Source: Flexivirga alba (GTDB lineage Bacteria; Actinomycetota; Actinomycetes; Actinomycetales; Dermatophilaceae). Taken from it: a DNA stretch of 64,000 nucleotides. The notes under the pieces were generated by a model that saw nothing but the letters and a program-made list of their open reading frames with translations, was not told the DNA's origin and made no database searches. The position numbers and the translations under genes were made by a program. Below, one piece after another: positions 8,338 through 16,917 of the stretch; position 1 is the stretch's first letter; the number at the start of each line of letters is the position of its first letter. The stretch is taken from positions 186,001 through 250,000 of the forward strand of contig NZ_JBHSWH010000001.1 in the NCBI RefSeq assembly GCF_042661025.1. The letters are read 5' to 3'.

Positions 8338-9975
8338 TCAGGCCGGCTTGGCCTTGAGGAAGTACAGGCCCGTGGTGGCGACCGGTTCGAAGTCGGTCAG
8401 CTTCTTGTCGTCCCACCCGGTGACCATCTTGGTGTGCACCACCGGGTAGAGCGGCACGTCGTCGGCGATGAAGTCGATCGCCTGCTGCCACAACGCTTTC
8501 TGCTTGGTCTTGTCGGACTCCTTGGCGGCCTCGTCCAGCCATCCGGCCACCTTCTGCGCCGACGCCTTCGACCAGCGGAAGCGCTCGGTGGGCCAGGTCG
8601 CGCCGTAGTAGAACCAGCGCAGCAAGAGGTCGACGTCCACGCCATACACGGTCGGGTCACCCGAGGCCAGCAAGACCTGGAAGTTGGACTTGGAGACCAG
8701 TCCGTCGGGCGCCGGTGCGTATACCGCGGAGGACGGCGACGTGTTCAGCTTCGCCGACACACCCACCTGCTTCCACGCGTCGATGATCAGCGGCGCCGTC
8801 GATGCAACCGCCCCGGCGTCGGTGGTGACCAGCTCGATCGAAAGGTTCGACACGCCGGCCTCCGCGAGCAGCTTCTTGGCCTTCGCCGGGTCGTGGTTGT
8901 AGACGGTCGACGCCTTCTGGAAGTCCGGGTTGCCCTCGTCCAGGTAGCTCTCGGCGGCCGAGGCGTACCCCTGGAAGGCCGTCTTGATGATGGCGTCGGT
9001 GTCGAGGGCGTAGTGCAGCGCCTGCCGAACTCGCTTGTCGTCGAAGGGTTTTGCCGCGCAGTTGAACATCAGGAAGATCTGGTTGAAGGCTTGCTTGGCC
9101 TCGACCTGCTTGCTCTTCTGCAGCTGCTTGACGTTGACGAAGGGCACCGCCTCGATCGCCTGGGAGCGGCCGCTCTGCAGGTCTGCGATGCGGGTGGAAT
9201 CCTGCGTGGTCGTGTGCCAGACCATCTTGGAAGCCTTGGCCTGGTACTGACCGTTGTAGTGCTTGTTGGTCGAGAAGGTCAGGCCACTGTTCGGATCGGC
9301 CGAGTCCAGCACCCACGGGCCGGAGCCGATCGGCTTGTCGCCGAACGTCTTGGCCTGCGCGGCTGTCTTGGTTTGGGCCTTGGGCACGATCTTGATGACC
9401 GAGATGCGGGTCGGGAAGAGCGGGAACGGCTCCTTGAGGGTGAACTCCGCCGTCGTTGTGCCGGTGGCCTTCACCGACTTGATGAACGAGATGAACTGCG
9501 ACATCAGCATCGTCGGATCCAGCGCGCGGGTGAATGACCACGCAATGTCCTCGCCGGTCACGGTGGAGCCATCGGAGAACTTCGCACCGTCACGCAGTTC
9601 CACGGTCCAGGTCAGCCCGTCGGCGCTTGCCTTGGGCTGTGCCTTCGCCAGCGCGAGGTAGGGCTGCCGGGAGGCCGGGTCGAGGTCGATCAGCGCCTCG
9701 AAGACGTGCTGGTTCGCGGCGGTCGCCACCGCACTGGAGTGATTGGCGGGGTCGAGCGTGCCGGACAGTTGGAAGGCGAGAGTCGCAGCGATGGTCGACG
9801 ATCCGCCCTTGCCGCCACCTCCGCCGCTGCCGGACGTTCCACTGGACGGCCCGCAGGCGCTGACCGTCGCCGCGATTCCCGCTGCGGCTCCGAGAACACT
9901 GGTGTATTTCAAAAATTGCCGCCGCGAAGCGCCGGTGAGTCCGGCAGGATCGAGCGGTGAGTTCTTGTGGGACAC
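8338..9975 (-). CDS. Family 5 solute-binding lipoprotein of the probable sialic acid importer
   Basis: This 545-residue extracytoplasmic protein of the DppA/OppA family is the first gene of the operon. GTG at 9975 is chosen because GGAGG lies 6 nt upstream; the frame runs further but without a ribosome site. The N-terminus carries a twin-arginine stretch (SRRQFLKYT) and a lipobox-like VSACG, so it is probably a Tat-exported lipoprotein. A Gly/Ser linker follows, then the mature binding domain (GTLDPANHSS, DGAKFSDGSTVTGEDIAWSF). Related Sat-type proteins bind Neu5Ac. Here the ligand is inferred from the adjoining catabolic genes. Confidence 0.85.
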   Translation of the reverse strand: MSHKNSPLDPAGLTGASRRQFLKYTSVLGAAAGIAATVSACGPSSGTSGSGGGGGKGGSSTIAATLAFQLSGTLDPANHSSAVATAANQHVFEALIDLDPASRQPYLALAKAQPKASADGLTWTVELRDGAKFSDGSTVTGEDIAWSFTRALDPTMLMSQFISFIKSVKATGTTTAEFTLKEPFPLFPTRISVIKIVPKAQTKTAAQAKTFGDKPIGSGPWVLDSADPNSGLTFSTNKHYNGQYQAKASKMVWHTTTQDSTRIADLQSGRSQAIEAVPFVNVKQLQKSKQVEAKQAFNQIFLMFNCAAKPFDDKRVRQALHYALDTDAIIKTAFQGYASAAESYLDEGNPDFQKASTVYNHDPAKAKKLLAEAGVSNLSIELVTTDAGAVASTAPLIIDAWKQVGVSAKLNTSPSSAVYAPAPDGLVSKSNFQVLLASGDPTVYGVDVDLLLRWFYYGATWPTERFRWSKASAQKVAGWLDEAAKESDKTKQKALWQQAIDFIADDVPLYPVVHTKMVTGWDDKKLTDFEPVATTGLYFLKAKPA

Positions 9976-10021
9976 GGCGGCCTCCAGGTTGCTAAGTGGT
10001 GAATGGAAGGGACCATACAAG

Positions 10022-10039
10022 ACATCAGACGTCTGATGT
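10022..10039. promoter_or_regulatory. 18-bp palindromic operator between the transporter operon and the GntR gene
   Basis: ACATCAGACGTCTGATGT is a perfect palindrome in the 109-bp gap between divergent starts at 9975 and 10085. An identical copy lies at 11887-11904, before the sialidase. Size and symmetry fit a FadR-type GntR dimer, most likely the product of the adjacent gene. Confidence 0.82.
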
Positions 10040-10084
10040 TGAGATACGGTGACTTCAGTGCAGAAAATTTGAGGGAGGTCGCAC

Positions 10085-10843
10085 ATGAGCAACGCTGACG
10101 GGCGACCACGGACTGCCCAGTTGCAGGTCGTGGAGCAGATCAAGAGCTACATCCAGGACCGCCGCCTGAGGGCCGGCGACCCGCTTCCTACGGAGCCGGA
10201 GCTGATGAGCGCCATCGGCGCGAGTCGCTCCAGCGTCCGCGAGGCGATCCGGACGCTCAGCGCGCTCGACATCGTCGAGGTCCGTCACGGCCACGGCACC
10301 TTCGTGGGCAGCCTGTCGCTCAGTGCAATGGTCGAAAGCCTCGCCTTCCGGTCGCTCCTGGGCACCACGTCCGATTACCGCGTTCTCTCCGACGTCGTGT
10401 CGATCCGGCAGCTGATGGAGCAAGGCTTCGCGGGGATGATCATCGACGGGCTGGACGACGACCAGCGCGGCAAGCTCGCCGATCTCGCCCAGCAGATGTG
10501 CGTCCTTGCCGATCGCGGCAAGCCGTATGTCGAGCAGGACCGCGCCTTCCACCTGCTGTTGCTGCAGCCGATCGGCAACGATCTCGTGGTGCAACTGACC
10601 GGGGCGTTCTGGGAGGTGCAGTCCCGCGTCGGAACGACCCTCGACGTCAGCGATCGCAGTTGGCAGCGCACTGCACACGCCCACGTGGAGATCGTCGATG
10701 CCGCCGCCGCGCACGACCTCGAGCGGCTCCAGACAGCGATCGAGGAACACTACGCCCCGGTCAAGGAACAGATCGTCAAACTCGCAGCGCTCGCCGCCGA
10801 CACCGACCCGCTGCCCACCGCCGAGGAGCCGGCCGGTGCCTGA
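10085..10843 (+). CDS. GntR/FadR-family regulator of the sialic acid locus
   Basis: This is a 252-residue protein. The N-terminal winged helix is typical (RRLRAGDPLPTEPELMSAIG, ASRSSVREAIRTLSALDIVEVRHGHGTFVG) and is followed by an all-helical FCD-type effector domain (about residues 90-230). GGGAGG sits just before the ATG. The gene is divergent from the importer operon with the 18-bp palindrome between them, and the same palindrome precedes the sialidase. By analogy with NanR-type GntR proteins, it probably represses both until Neu5Ac or a breakdown product binds. Its 3' end overlaps the esterase start by 8 bp. Confidence 0.85.
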   Translation: MSNADGRPRTAQLQVVEQIKSYIQDRRLRAGDPLPTEPELMSAIGASRSSVREAIRTLSALDIVEVRHGHGTFVGSLSLSAMVESLAFRSLLGTTSDYRVLSDVVSIRQLMEQGFAGMIIDGLDDDQRGKLADLAQQMCVLADRGKPYVEQDRAFHLLLLQPIGNDLVVQLTGAFWEVQSRVGTTLDVSDRSWQRTAHAHVEIVDAAAAHDLERLQTAIEEHYAPVKEQIVKLAALAADTDPLPTAEEPAGA

Positions 10844-11804
10844 GTTCGACCTGCCACTCGACCGACTCGAGAGTTACCTGCCCGACAGGCGCGAACCGCA
10901 GGACTGGCAAAGCTTTTGGGACATCACGCTCGCCGAGACCCGCGCGCACGACCTCGCCGTCGAGTCACGCCCGGCAGCGGCATACCTGCCGAACGTCATC
11001 ACCAGCGACATGTCGTTCGCCGGCTTCGGCGGCCATCGGATCAACGCCTGGCACATCCGACCCCGGGCCGATGTGCAGGGCACCGTCGTGCAGTTCCTCG
11101 GGTATGGCGACGGGCGTGGCACTCCCCTGGACTGGCTCGGCTGGCCGGCCGCGGGTTTCGCGACGCTGGTCATGGACACCCGCGGCCAGGGCGCCCGTGC
11201 GCGCCGGGCAGGCAACACCGGCGATCCGGCGGGCAGCAACTCGCCGTACGTCGAGGGGTTCCTCACCCAGGGGATCCTCGACCCGCACGACTACTTCTAC
11301 CGGCGCGTATTCGCCGACGCCGTCCGGGCTATCGAGGCCGCGCTCACGCTCGACGGCACCGACCCGGAGCACCTCGCGGTTGCGGGCGCCAGCCAGGGCG
11401 GCGCGATCGCACTGGCGGCCACTGCTCTGGCCGGCGACCTGGTGCGGGCGTCGGTTATCGGCGTTCCCTTCCTCGCGGACGTGCGTCGTGCGGTGCGCGT
11501 CACTGAGGAGCGTCCCTACTTCGAGCTGCTGGCTTTCCTCGGCACCCACCGCTCCGAGGCCGAAACCGCTTTGCGGACAATGGATTACGTCGATGGCATC
11601 ACGCTGGCCGCCCATGCCACCGCGCCCGCGAAGTTCTCGATCGCGCTGATGGACACCATCTGCCCACCGTCCGGCGGTTTCGGCGTCTACAACCATTACG
11701 CCGGGCCAAAACAGGTCGACGTCCACCCCTACAACAACCACGAGGGTGGCGAGGCGGACGATCAGGTCGCCGCCGTCGAGTGGCTGCAGGGCCTCTGGAG
11801 CTGA
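10836..11804 (+). CDS. Acetyl esterase of the CE7 (acetylxylan esterase/cephalosporin C deacetylase) family
   Basis: This 322-residue alpha/beta hydrolase has the nucleophile elbow VAGASQGGAIALA, the family block VMDTRGQGARA, a late DTICPPSGGFGVYNHY holding the acid residue, and a terminal NNHEGGE with the catalytic His. The GTG start is set by GGAG upstream and overlaps the regulator's end, so the two are co-transcribed. There is no signal peptide, so it acts in the cytosol. CE7 enzymes deacetylate sugars broadly. In this locus a role in removing O-acetyl groups from imported sialic acid is plausible but not shown. Confidence 0.8.
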   Translation: MPEFDLPLDRLESYLPDRREPQDWQSFWDITLAETRAHDLAVESRPAAAYLPNVITSDMSFAGFGGHRINAWHIRPRADVQGTVVQFLGYGDGRGTPLDWLGWPAAGFATLVMDTRGQGARARRAGNTGDPAGSNSPYVEGFLTQGILDPHDYFYRRVFADAVRAIEAALTLDGTDPEHLAVAGASQGGAIALAATALAGDLVRASVIGVPFLADVRRAVRVTEERPYFELLAFLGTHRSEAETALRTMDYVDGITLAAHATAPAKFSIALMDTICPPSGGFGVYNHYAGPKQVDVHPYNNHEGGEADDQVAAVEWLQGLWS

Positions 11805-11886
11805 CCGGCCGAGCGGCGTCGACCGCCTGTCGAAACCGGTGACGCCGAATCCACACCGCGCACTCTCGCGGCGCTACGGTCCTTAA

Positions 11887-11904
11887 ACATCAGACGTCTG
11901 ATGT
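11887..11904. promoter_or_regulatory. Second copy of the 18-bp palindromic operator, before the sialidase
   Basis: It is identical to 10022-10039 (ACATCAGACGTCTGATGT). It ends one base before an in-frame ATG at 11905, so a repressor bound here would cover the promoter or the start of the message. This is the main evidence that the sialidase and the importer are co-regulated. Confidence 0.82.
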
Positions 11905-13736
11905 ATGTCGAAAGGACACGTTCCCCATGCGCACTCCCGCTTCACACACGCACTCGCCGGAGTCGGCACCGGCGCCCTACTCGCTGTCACGGCATTTCCT
12001 GGTGCCTCTGCCGCCACACCGCCGGTCGACGCCTCGATCAACCTGGCGACCCGCGGAACGAACGGCATTCCGCAATACCGCATCCCGGCCCTGACCAAGA
12101 CCACCAAAGGCACCCTGATCGCGGCATACGACGGACGCCCGACGATGGGCGACCTGCCCAGCAACATCGCCATCGCCATCCGGCGTAGCACCGACGGCGG
12201 CAAGAGCTGGACGAAGCAGCAGATCGTCCGCCGGGACCCTGCCCCGCACGGGTACGGCGACCCGAGCCTGCTGGTCGACCAGCACACTGGCCGGATCTTC
12301 CTGTTCTACGCAGCAGGCATGAACCAGGGGTTCGGCGGCTCCAGCACCGGCAACGACCCGGACGACCCCAACGTGCTGCAGGCCGACTACAGCTACTCCG
12401 ACGATGACGGCGCGACCTGGCACTCCCGTCGCATCACGCCGCAGATCAAGGATCCGTCGTGGGCCGGCATGTTCGCCGCATCGGGGCAAGGGATCCAGCT
12501 GACCACCGGCCCGCATGCCGGACGGCTCATCCAGCAGTACGTCATACGCATCAGTGGTCAGAACTACGCAGCCAGCGCGTACAGCGACGACGACGGAAAC
12601 ACCTGGCAGATGGGCGAACCCGTCGGTCCGGGGATGGACGAGAACAAGACCGTCCAGCTCGCCGACGGGACGGTGATGCTCAACAGCCGCGCGTCCGGGC
12701 ACCGACTGGTCGCCATCTCGCACGACGGCGGCCAGACCTATTCGACCCCGGTCGCCGACCCGACCCTCGTGGACCCTGCCGACAACGGCGCGGTGCTCCG
12801 CGTCGCCCCGAACGCTCCGGCGAGCGACCCGGCGTCGCACCTGCTGCTGTTCGCGAACAACGACGACCCGTCGATCCGACGCAACGAGACCGTGCGGTTG
12901 TCGTGCGACGACGGGAAGACGTGGGCCGCGTCGAAGGTCATCGACACCGAGAGCGCGGCATACTCCACGCTGGCGATGGTTTCGCCCGACCGGGTCGGCC
13001 TGTTCTACGAGCGCGACGGCTACCAGCACATGACCTACACGTCGTTCTCGCTGAAGTCGATGCGTGCACTGTGCGCGCCGATCAGCGCGGCGCCGACCGC
13101 CATCACGGCAGGAGACACCCAGACTGTCCCGCTCACGATCACCAATCAGACCGGTCACGAGCTCGGGTCCGGAACGTTGCAGGCGAGCACGCCGGAGGGC
13201 TGGCAGGTGCCGGAAGTCAGGGCCCCCGCATCCCGGCCAACAGCAGCGTCACCGTCCAGGTCCCTGTCACGGCAGCACTCACCACCGCGCCCGGTGCCCA
13301 TCAGTTGTCCGTCCGGTATGTCGCCGCGGGGAACTCCTCCGATGCCGAAATCACCGTCACGGTCAATGCCAACGAGGACGCACCAGCAACCCCCAGGCTC
13401 GGCATCGAGTCGTACCTGGACCACCTGGATGCCGGCGGACGGAGCGGCACGATCGATGACGTCGCGACCTACGTCACGCGAATCACCAACACTGGCAACA
13501 CAATTCTGACCAACGTGACGGTGACCGGCAACCAGGACAATCTGGCCCGATGCCACTATTCCTCGCTGGCGCCGGGCGCGTCATACAACTGCAGGTACGG
13601 CACGCACACGATCTCGAATGCCGATGTCACCGCCGGAAGCTACGTCCCGCAGCTCGCGGTGACCGGTCAGTCTGTGGCGGGCAACGCGACCAGCGGGACC
13701 ACCGGTGAGTCCGTGGACCTGAGCGCCTCGCACTGA
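11905..13736 (+). CDS. nanH: Secreted GH33 sialidase (frameshifted)
   Basis: Exo-sialidase with a signal peptide (ALAGVGTGALLAVTAFPGASA). The RIP motif is in YRIPAL (about residue 59). Five Asp boxes of the SxDxGxTW type lie near residues 95, 165, 227, 272 and 333, and GLFYER is near 366. After the propeller come a NEW3-like domain and a C-terminal conserved-repeat type domain (VATYVTRITNTGNTILTNV). The frame breaks in the C run at 13223-13227; adding one base joins both parts into about 610 residues. The true start is uncertain: ATG 11905 abuts the operator with no ribosome site, while ATG 11927 has AAAGGA upstream but would need a further one-base correction. It releases sialic acid from host glycans for the importer. 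Confidence 0.88.
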
Positions 13737-13753
13737 GCTTCTCACCGGGCGAG

Positions 13754-13786
13754 GCCCCGTCCGCCGACTCCAGCGGCGGACGGGGC
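13754..13786 (+). terminator. Hairpin after the sialidase gene
   Basis: A perfect 13-bp stem (GCCCCGTCCGCCG with CGGCGGACGGGGC) has a 7-nt loop, starts 18 bp past the stop and is followed by TCTCT. It is the likely terminator. Confidence 0.8.
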
Positions 13787-13800
13787 TCTCTGCTGCCACG

Positions 13801-14265
13801 ATGGGTTCTATGACAACACCGGAAGAGACCAAGGTCGTCAGCGCCACCCGCGACATCGCTGCACCCGCGGCGCAGATCTTCGAGCTGATCGCCGATCCGA
13901 GCCGCCAGCCGGCGTGGGACGGCAACCACAACATCGCCCACGCCGATGCGGGCCAGCGCGTGCAGGCGATCGGAGACGTCTTCCGGATGACGCTGCACAA
14001 CGGCAACGTCCGCGACAACTTGGTCGTGGAGTTCGAGGAAGGCCGGCGCATCGCGTGGTGCCCCAGCAGCGAAGGCCAGCCACCGGCCGGACACCTATGG
14101 CGTTGGGCGCTGGAGCCGGAAGGCGAGGGAAACACCCGCGTCATACACACCTACGACTGGTCTCAGCTGACCGATGAGAACCGCATGGAGCGCGCGCGTT
14201 CCACGACTCCCGACATGCTGTCGGCGTCCCTCGAAAAGCTAGCTGCCGCAGTCGAATCCACCTGA
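13801..14265 (+). CDS. SRPBCC-family (polyketide cyclase/START-like) protein
   Basis: This 154-residue protein has the START/Bet v1 fold pattern: VVSATRDIAAPAAQIFELIADPSRQPAWDG at the N-terminus, an acidic middle, and a long C-terminal helix (MLSASLEKLAAAVEST). Members bind hydrophobic ligands, and many actinobacterial copies have no known role. An internal ATG at 13810 is an alternative start. It is convergent with the synthetase gene downstream, 10 bp away. Confidence 0.75.
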   Translation: MGSMTTPEETKVVSATRDIAAPAAQIFELIADPSRQPAWDGNHNIAHADAGQRVQAIGDVFRMTLHNGNVRDNLVVEFEEGRRIAWCPSSEGQPPAGHLWRWALEPEGEGNTRVIHTYDWSQLTDENRMERARSTTPDMLSASLEKLAAAVEST

Positions 14266-14275
14266 GGGATCCCTG

Positions 14276-15256
14276 TCAGGACCCTGCGCCGCGCAGCTTG
14301 CTCAGCCGCGACTCCAGCCGCTCCACTCGGTGTGCGTTGCCTTCGAGGGCGACATACTCGTCACCGAACCGGTAGAGCAACGCGTCGTCCAGCCGTCGCA
14401 CCGCGCCCGGTGGGGTGCGGTAGGCCATTCGCTCGTCGATCGTGGCGGAGTCGTCGGTGCGCAACGTCTCGGCCAGCTCCGCCAGTGACTGTATGCCGAG
14501 CTCGCCCACCAGCCCCGCGATCCAGGAGTAGTGGTCGGCGCGGGACCAGGCTGCTTCGGCGTACTGCCCGGCAAGATAGGCGGCCAGCTCGCGCGAGGAG
14601 ATCTGGTCCGCAGCCAAACCGCTGGGCACCGCCTCGGCGGCACCGGATTGCAGCTTGTCCCGGATCGTTGAGAACTCCTCGTCGGCCAGTTCGAGCAGCC
14701 CGGCCGCCAGTGTGAACCGCCGGTCGAAGTCGGGGCGCTGCTCGGTCGGAATCGTTCCCTTGTAACGGATGTCGTGCTCGAACTCGGCCCACGCGTGCTG
14801 CAGCACCGTGCGGATCTGCACCTGGACGTGCCGGTCGCCGAGCTCCGGCAGCTCGGCGCGGTCCTCCGGGACGAGGCGGATCTGCAGGTGCCGGCTGGAG
14901 TAGCCGAACCGCCCCTCGCTGGCGGTCTCCTGGCCGAGGTCGCGGTCGTCGAGCACCTCGGTCTCGGCGGCGAGCAACTGCACGACGGCGTCGACGTCGC
15001 GGCGCACATAGGTGATCACCCGCACCCCGATGGTGTCGCCGATCTCGCTCATCGGGTCCGGGTAGAGCGGGACGCCGTTCTGCTCACGCATCGCCTTCTC
15101 CGCGAAGGACGCAACGGTCTTGGCCCGTCCGTCCACCGACAAGTAGTTGAGCCCGGCATCGTCGAGCACCCCGGCGATCAGTGCGACGGCGTCGGCCGCT
15201 GCCCGCTCGACACTGGGGAACTGCACGGCATAGTCACGCCGCGCGGCGCTCACCAC
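14276..15256 (-). CDS. RelA/SpoT-domain (p)ppGpp synthetase-like protein
   Basis: This 326-residue protein has a RelA/SpoT nucleotidyltransferase core: SFAEKAMRE, MSEIGDTIGVRVITYVRRDVDAVVQLL, the arginine-rich YSSRHLQIRL and VQIRTVLQHAWAEFEHDIRYK (near residue 150). There is no HD hydrolase, TGS or ACT domain, so it resembles a small alarmone synthetase with an extra C-terminal region (about residues 175-326) that I cannot assign. The product should be (p)ppGpp or a related alarmone. Its start overlaps the DUF429 gene's end by 7 bp. Confidence 0.8.
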   Translation of the reverse strand: MVSAARRDYAVQFPSVERAAADAVALIAGVLDDAGLNYLSVDGRAKTVASFAEKAMREQNGVPLYPDPMSEIGDTIGVRVITYVRRDVDAVVQLLAAETEVLDDRDLGQETASEGRFGYSSRHLQIRLVPEDRAELPELGDRHVQVQIRTVLQHAWAEFEHDIRYKGTIPTEQRPDFDRRFTLAAGLLELADEEFSTIRDKLQSGAAEAVPSGLAADQISSRELAAYLAGQYAEAAWSRADHYSWIAGLVGELGIQSLAELAETLRTDDSATIDERMAYRTPPGAVRRLDDALLYRFGDEYVALEGNAHRVERLESRLSKLRGAGS

Positions 15257-16032
15257 CTCCGCTCGGCTCGCCCCTTGGCAGATCGACGGCTGGGTTGCAT
15301 ACCCTCCGGCAGCGTCGGCGTCACGATGTAGCCGGTGGCGTAGTCGCCATACCTGGTGACCCGCTCTGGCGCCTCGTGGGCAAGCATTGCGACATACGCA
15401 CAGATCACCGCATCGATCGCATCCTCGGCACGCCGCAGCTGCGCCTTCTGCGTCGCGGACTGCACGCTGTCGGCCAACTGTTGCCAGTGCGCGCTGTGCT
15501 TCAGCCGTAGCGCCGGTTTCGCGGTCTCGAGCGACTCCAGCAGCCGGATCAGCGTCAGCATCTCGGCCTGCAGCTGATCGACCGACCGGCCGGGTTTGTT
15601 CTTGTACTTCAGGCTCCGCCCGAGCCGGAAGAGGGCGACAGTGGCCGCGTGCGGATAGACCTCCAGGGCACGGCGCGGCCCGTGCGATTCGGGGTCCATG
15701 TCGAGGTCGAGCAGGCCGGCGATGCGGCCGGCGCGGGTCCCGTCGGCGAACGCCGGGTTGCCGGTGTTCGAGGGGTGCGCACCCGCCTCGTATGCCGCGA
15801 AGTCACGCCCCAGGGCACGCTCGGCGGCTCGGCTGCCTTTGGGGTTGACCACGATCAGCGGCGCGTCGATGCCGACCAAACAGCCGCCGGGAACGGCCGC
15901 TCGGACCACGGCGACGATCTCGTCATCGGTGCGCACCGCGCTCGCGTGACACAGCGTCCCCGTCTCGTCCAGCACGGCGACTCCGGTGGGATTCTTCAGA
16001 CCCCAGGCGAGATCGATACCGACGAAGTGCAT
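15250..16032 (-). CDS. DUF429 protein (RNase H-like fold)
   Basis: This protein of about 260 residues starts MHFVGIDLAWGLKNPTGVAV, the beginning of DUF429 proteins, with the acidic residues of an RNase H-like fold at the first Asp and in GIDAPLIV. Later blocks are NPKGSRAAERALGRDFAAYEAG and the terminal DAIDAVICAYVAMLA. The ATG at 16032 is chosen because this motif begins there; upstream sequence is low in similarity. DUF429 is a predicted nuclease or hydrolase of unknown substrate. It is co-transcribed with the alarmone synthetase. Confidence 0.78.
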   Translation of the reverse strand: MHFVGIDLAWGLKNPTGVAVLDETGTLCHASAVRTDDEIVAVVRAAVPGGCLVGIDAPLIVVNPKGSRAAERALGRDFAAYEAGAHPSNTGNPAFADGTRAGRIAGLLDLDMDPESHGPRRALEVYPHAATVALFRLGRSLKYKNKPGRSVDQLQAEMLTLIRLLESLETAKPALRLKHSAHWQQLADSVQSATQKAQLRRAEDAIDAVICAYVAMLAHEAPERVTRYGDYATGYIVTPTLPEGMQPSRRSAKGRAERRW

Positions 16033-16102
16033 GCCTGCAGCATGCCGTATCGACGCGCGCACCCGGCGGCGAAGCACCGAACAGCAGCCTCCTGCTCGTA
16101 GC

Positions 16103-16645
16103 ATGGACGACATGCCGAACAGCACGCAGGCAAGCGGTGACGGCGAACAGCAGTCCGCGAGCGACGAGTTCATGGACCAATGGGCCGATCCGGACGACGA
16201 CTACGGCGATGACGAGCCGCGGCATCGGGACGCGCCGGGCTTGTTGCCCGGTGCGCTCATCGGCGCTGGGATCGCCTCGTTGTGTGCCATCGGCATCTAT
16301 CTACTGGCCGGCAGCGGCGGCGGTGGAGACACCGGCACCAGCCCGCAAACGGTCACCGAGACCCAACCCGGCCCGACGCAGACCGTCACCCAGCGGGCCT
16401 CGTCCGGCCCGGCGAGCGACAGCACATTCACCGAAACGTCGACGGTGACCTTGCCGGGCAAGACCACGACCGTTCAGGTCGTGCAGCCGGGCAAGAACAC
16501 CACCGTGACCCAGACCGCGACAGAAACTAAGACGGAGACGAGCACCGCCACGGGCTCCGCTCCCCCACCGCAGACGACGACTGTCACTCAGACCGTCACC
16601 ATCGTCCCGCCGCCTCCGCCGCGGTCGATCGGGGCGGCTCGTTAA
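16103..16645 (+). CDS. Single-pass membrane protein with Thr/Pro-rich extracytoplasmic tail
   Basis: The protein has about 180 residues. The first 45 are acidic (DQWADPDDDYGDD). One membrane segment follows (about 47-69, LLPGALIGAGIASLCAIGIYLLAG). The rest is a low-complexity Thr, Val and Pro tail with repeats such as TVTQT and TETST. The composition suggests a wall-spanning or surface-exposed stalk. I do not recognise a family. The ATG at 16112 is an alternative start. The stop overlaps the convergent DUF6295 gene by 4 bp. Confidence 0.65.
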   Translation: MDDMPNSTQASGDGEQQSASDEFMDQWADPDDDYGDDEPRHRDAPGLLPGALIGAGIASLCAIGIYLLAGSGGGGDTGTSPQTVTETQPGPTQTVTQRASSGPASDSTFTETSTVTLPGKTTTVQVVQPGKNTTVTQTATETKTETSTATGSAPPPQTTTVTQTVTIVPPPPPRSIGAAR

Positions 16646-16914
16646 CCGGCGGCCTTGAGCTCGTCCGGTGCTGCGTCCAGTGCCTGCTGGATCGAGTCGA
16701 TGAGCCGTTGCGCGGACGCTGCGGTCAGCTCCAGCGCGATGCGCTGTCCCGGGCCGGCACTCGGGTCGGTCAGGTCCACGTTGAGCGTGTGCTCGGCCAT
16801 CGCATGGACCGGGTGGTCGTAGTAAGCAGCGGCGTCGGTGATCTTGAACCACTTGCCGCCCGGCCCTTTTGCGCTGCCTTCGACGTCGGTCGTGACCGTG
16901 ATGTAGGTGCACAT
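16642..16914 (-). CDS. Small DUF6295-like protein
   Basis: This 90-residue soluble protein starts MCTYITVTTDVEGSAKGPGGKWF and contains YYDHPVHAMAEHTLNVDL, as I recall for DUF6295. The conserved His residues and acidic partners could bind metal, but no function is known. It lies 3 bp after the dienelactone hydrolase gene and is probably co-transcribed with it. Confidence 0.65.
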   Translation of the reverse strand: MCTYITVTTDVEGSAKGPGGKWFKITDAAAYYDHPVHAMAEHTLNVDLTDPSAGPGQRIALELTAASAQRLIDSIQQALDAAPDELKAAG

Positions 16915-16917
16915 GCG

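Noticed and set aside
9976..10143. A longer N-terminus for the family 5 binding protein
   Set aside because: It would read through the operator, and the GTG at 9975 has a good ribosome site and an immediate Tat/lipoprotein signal.
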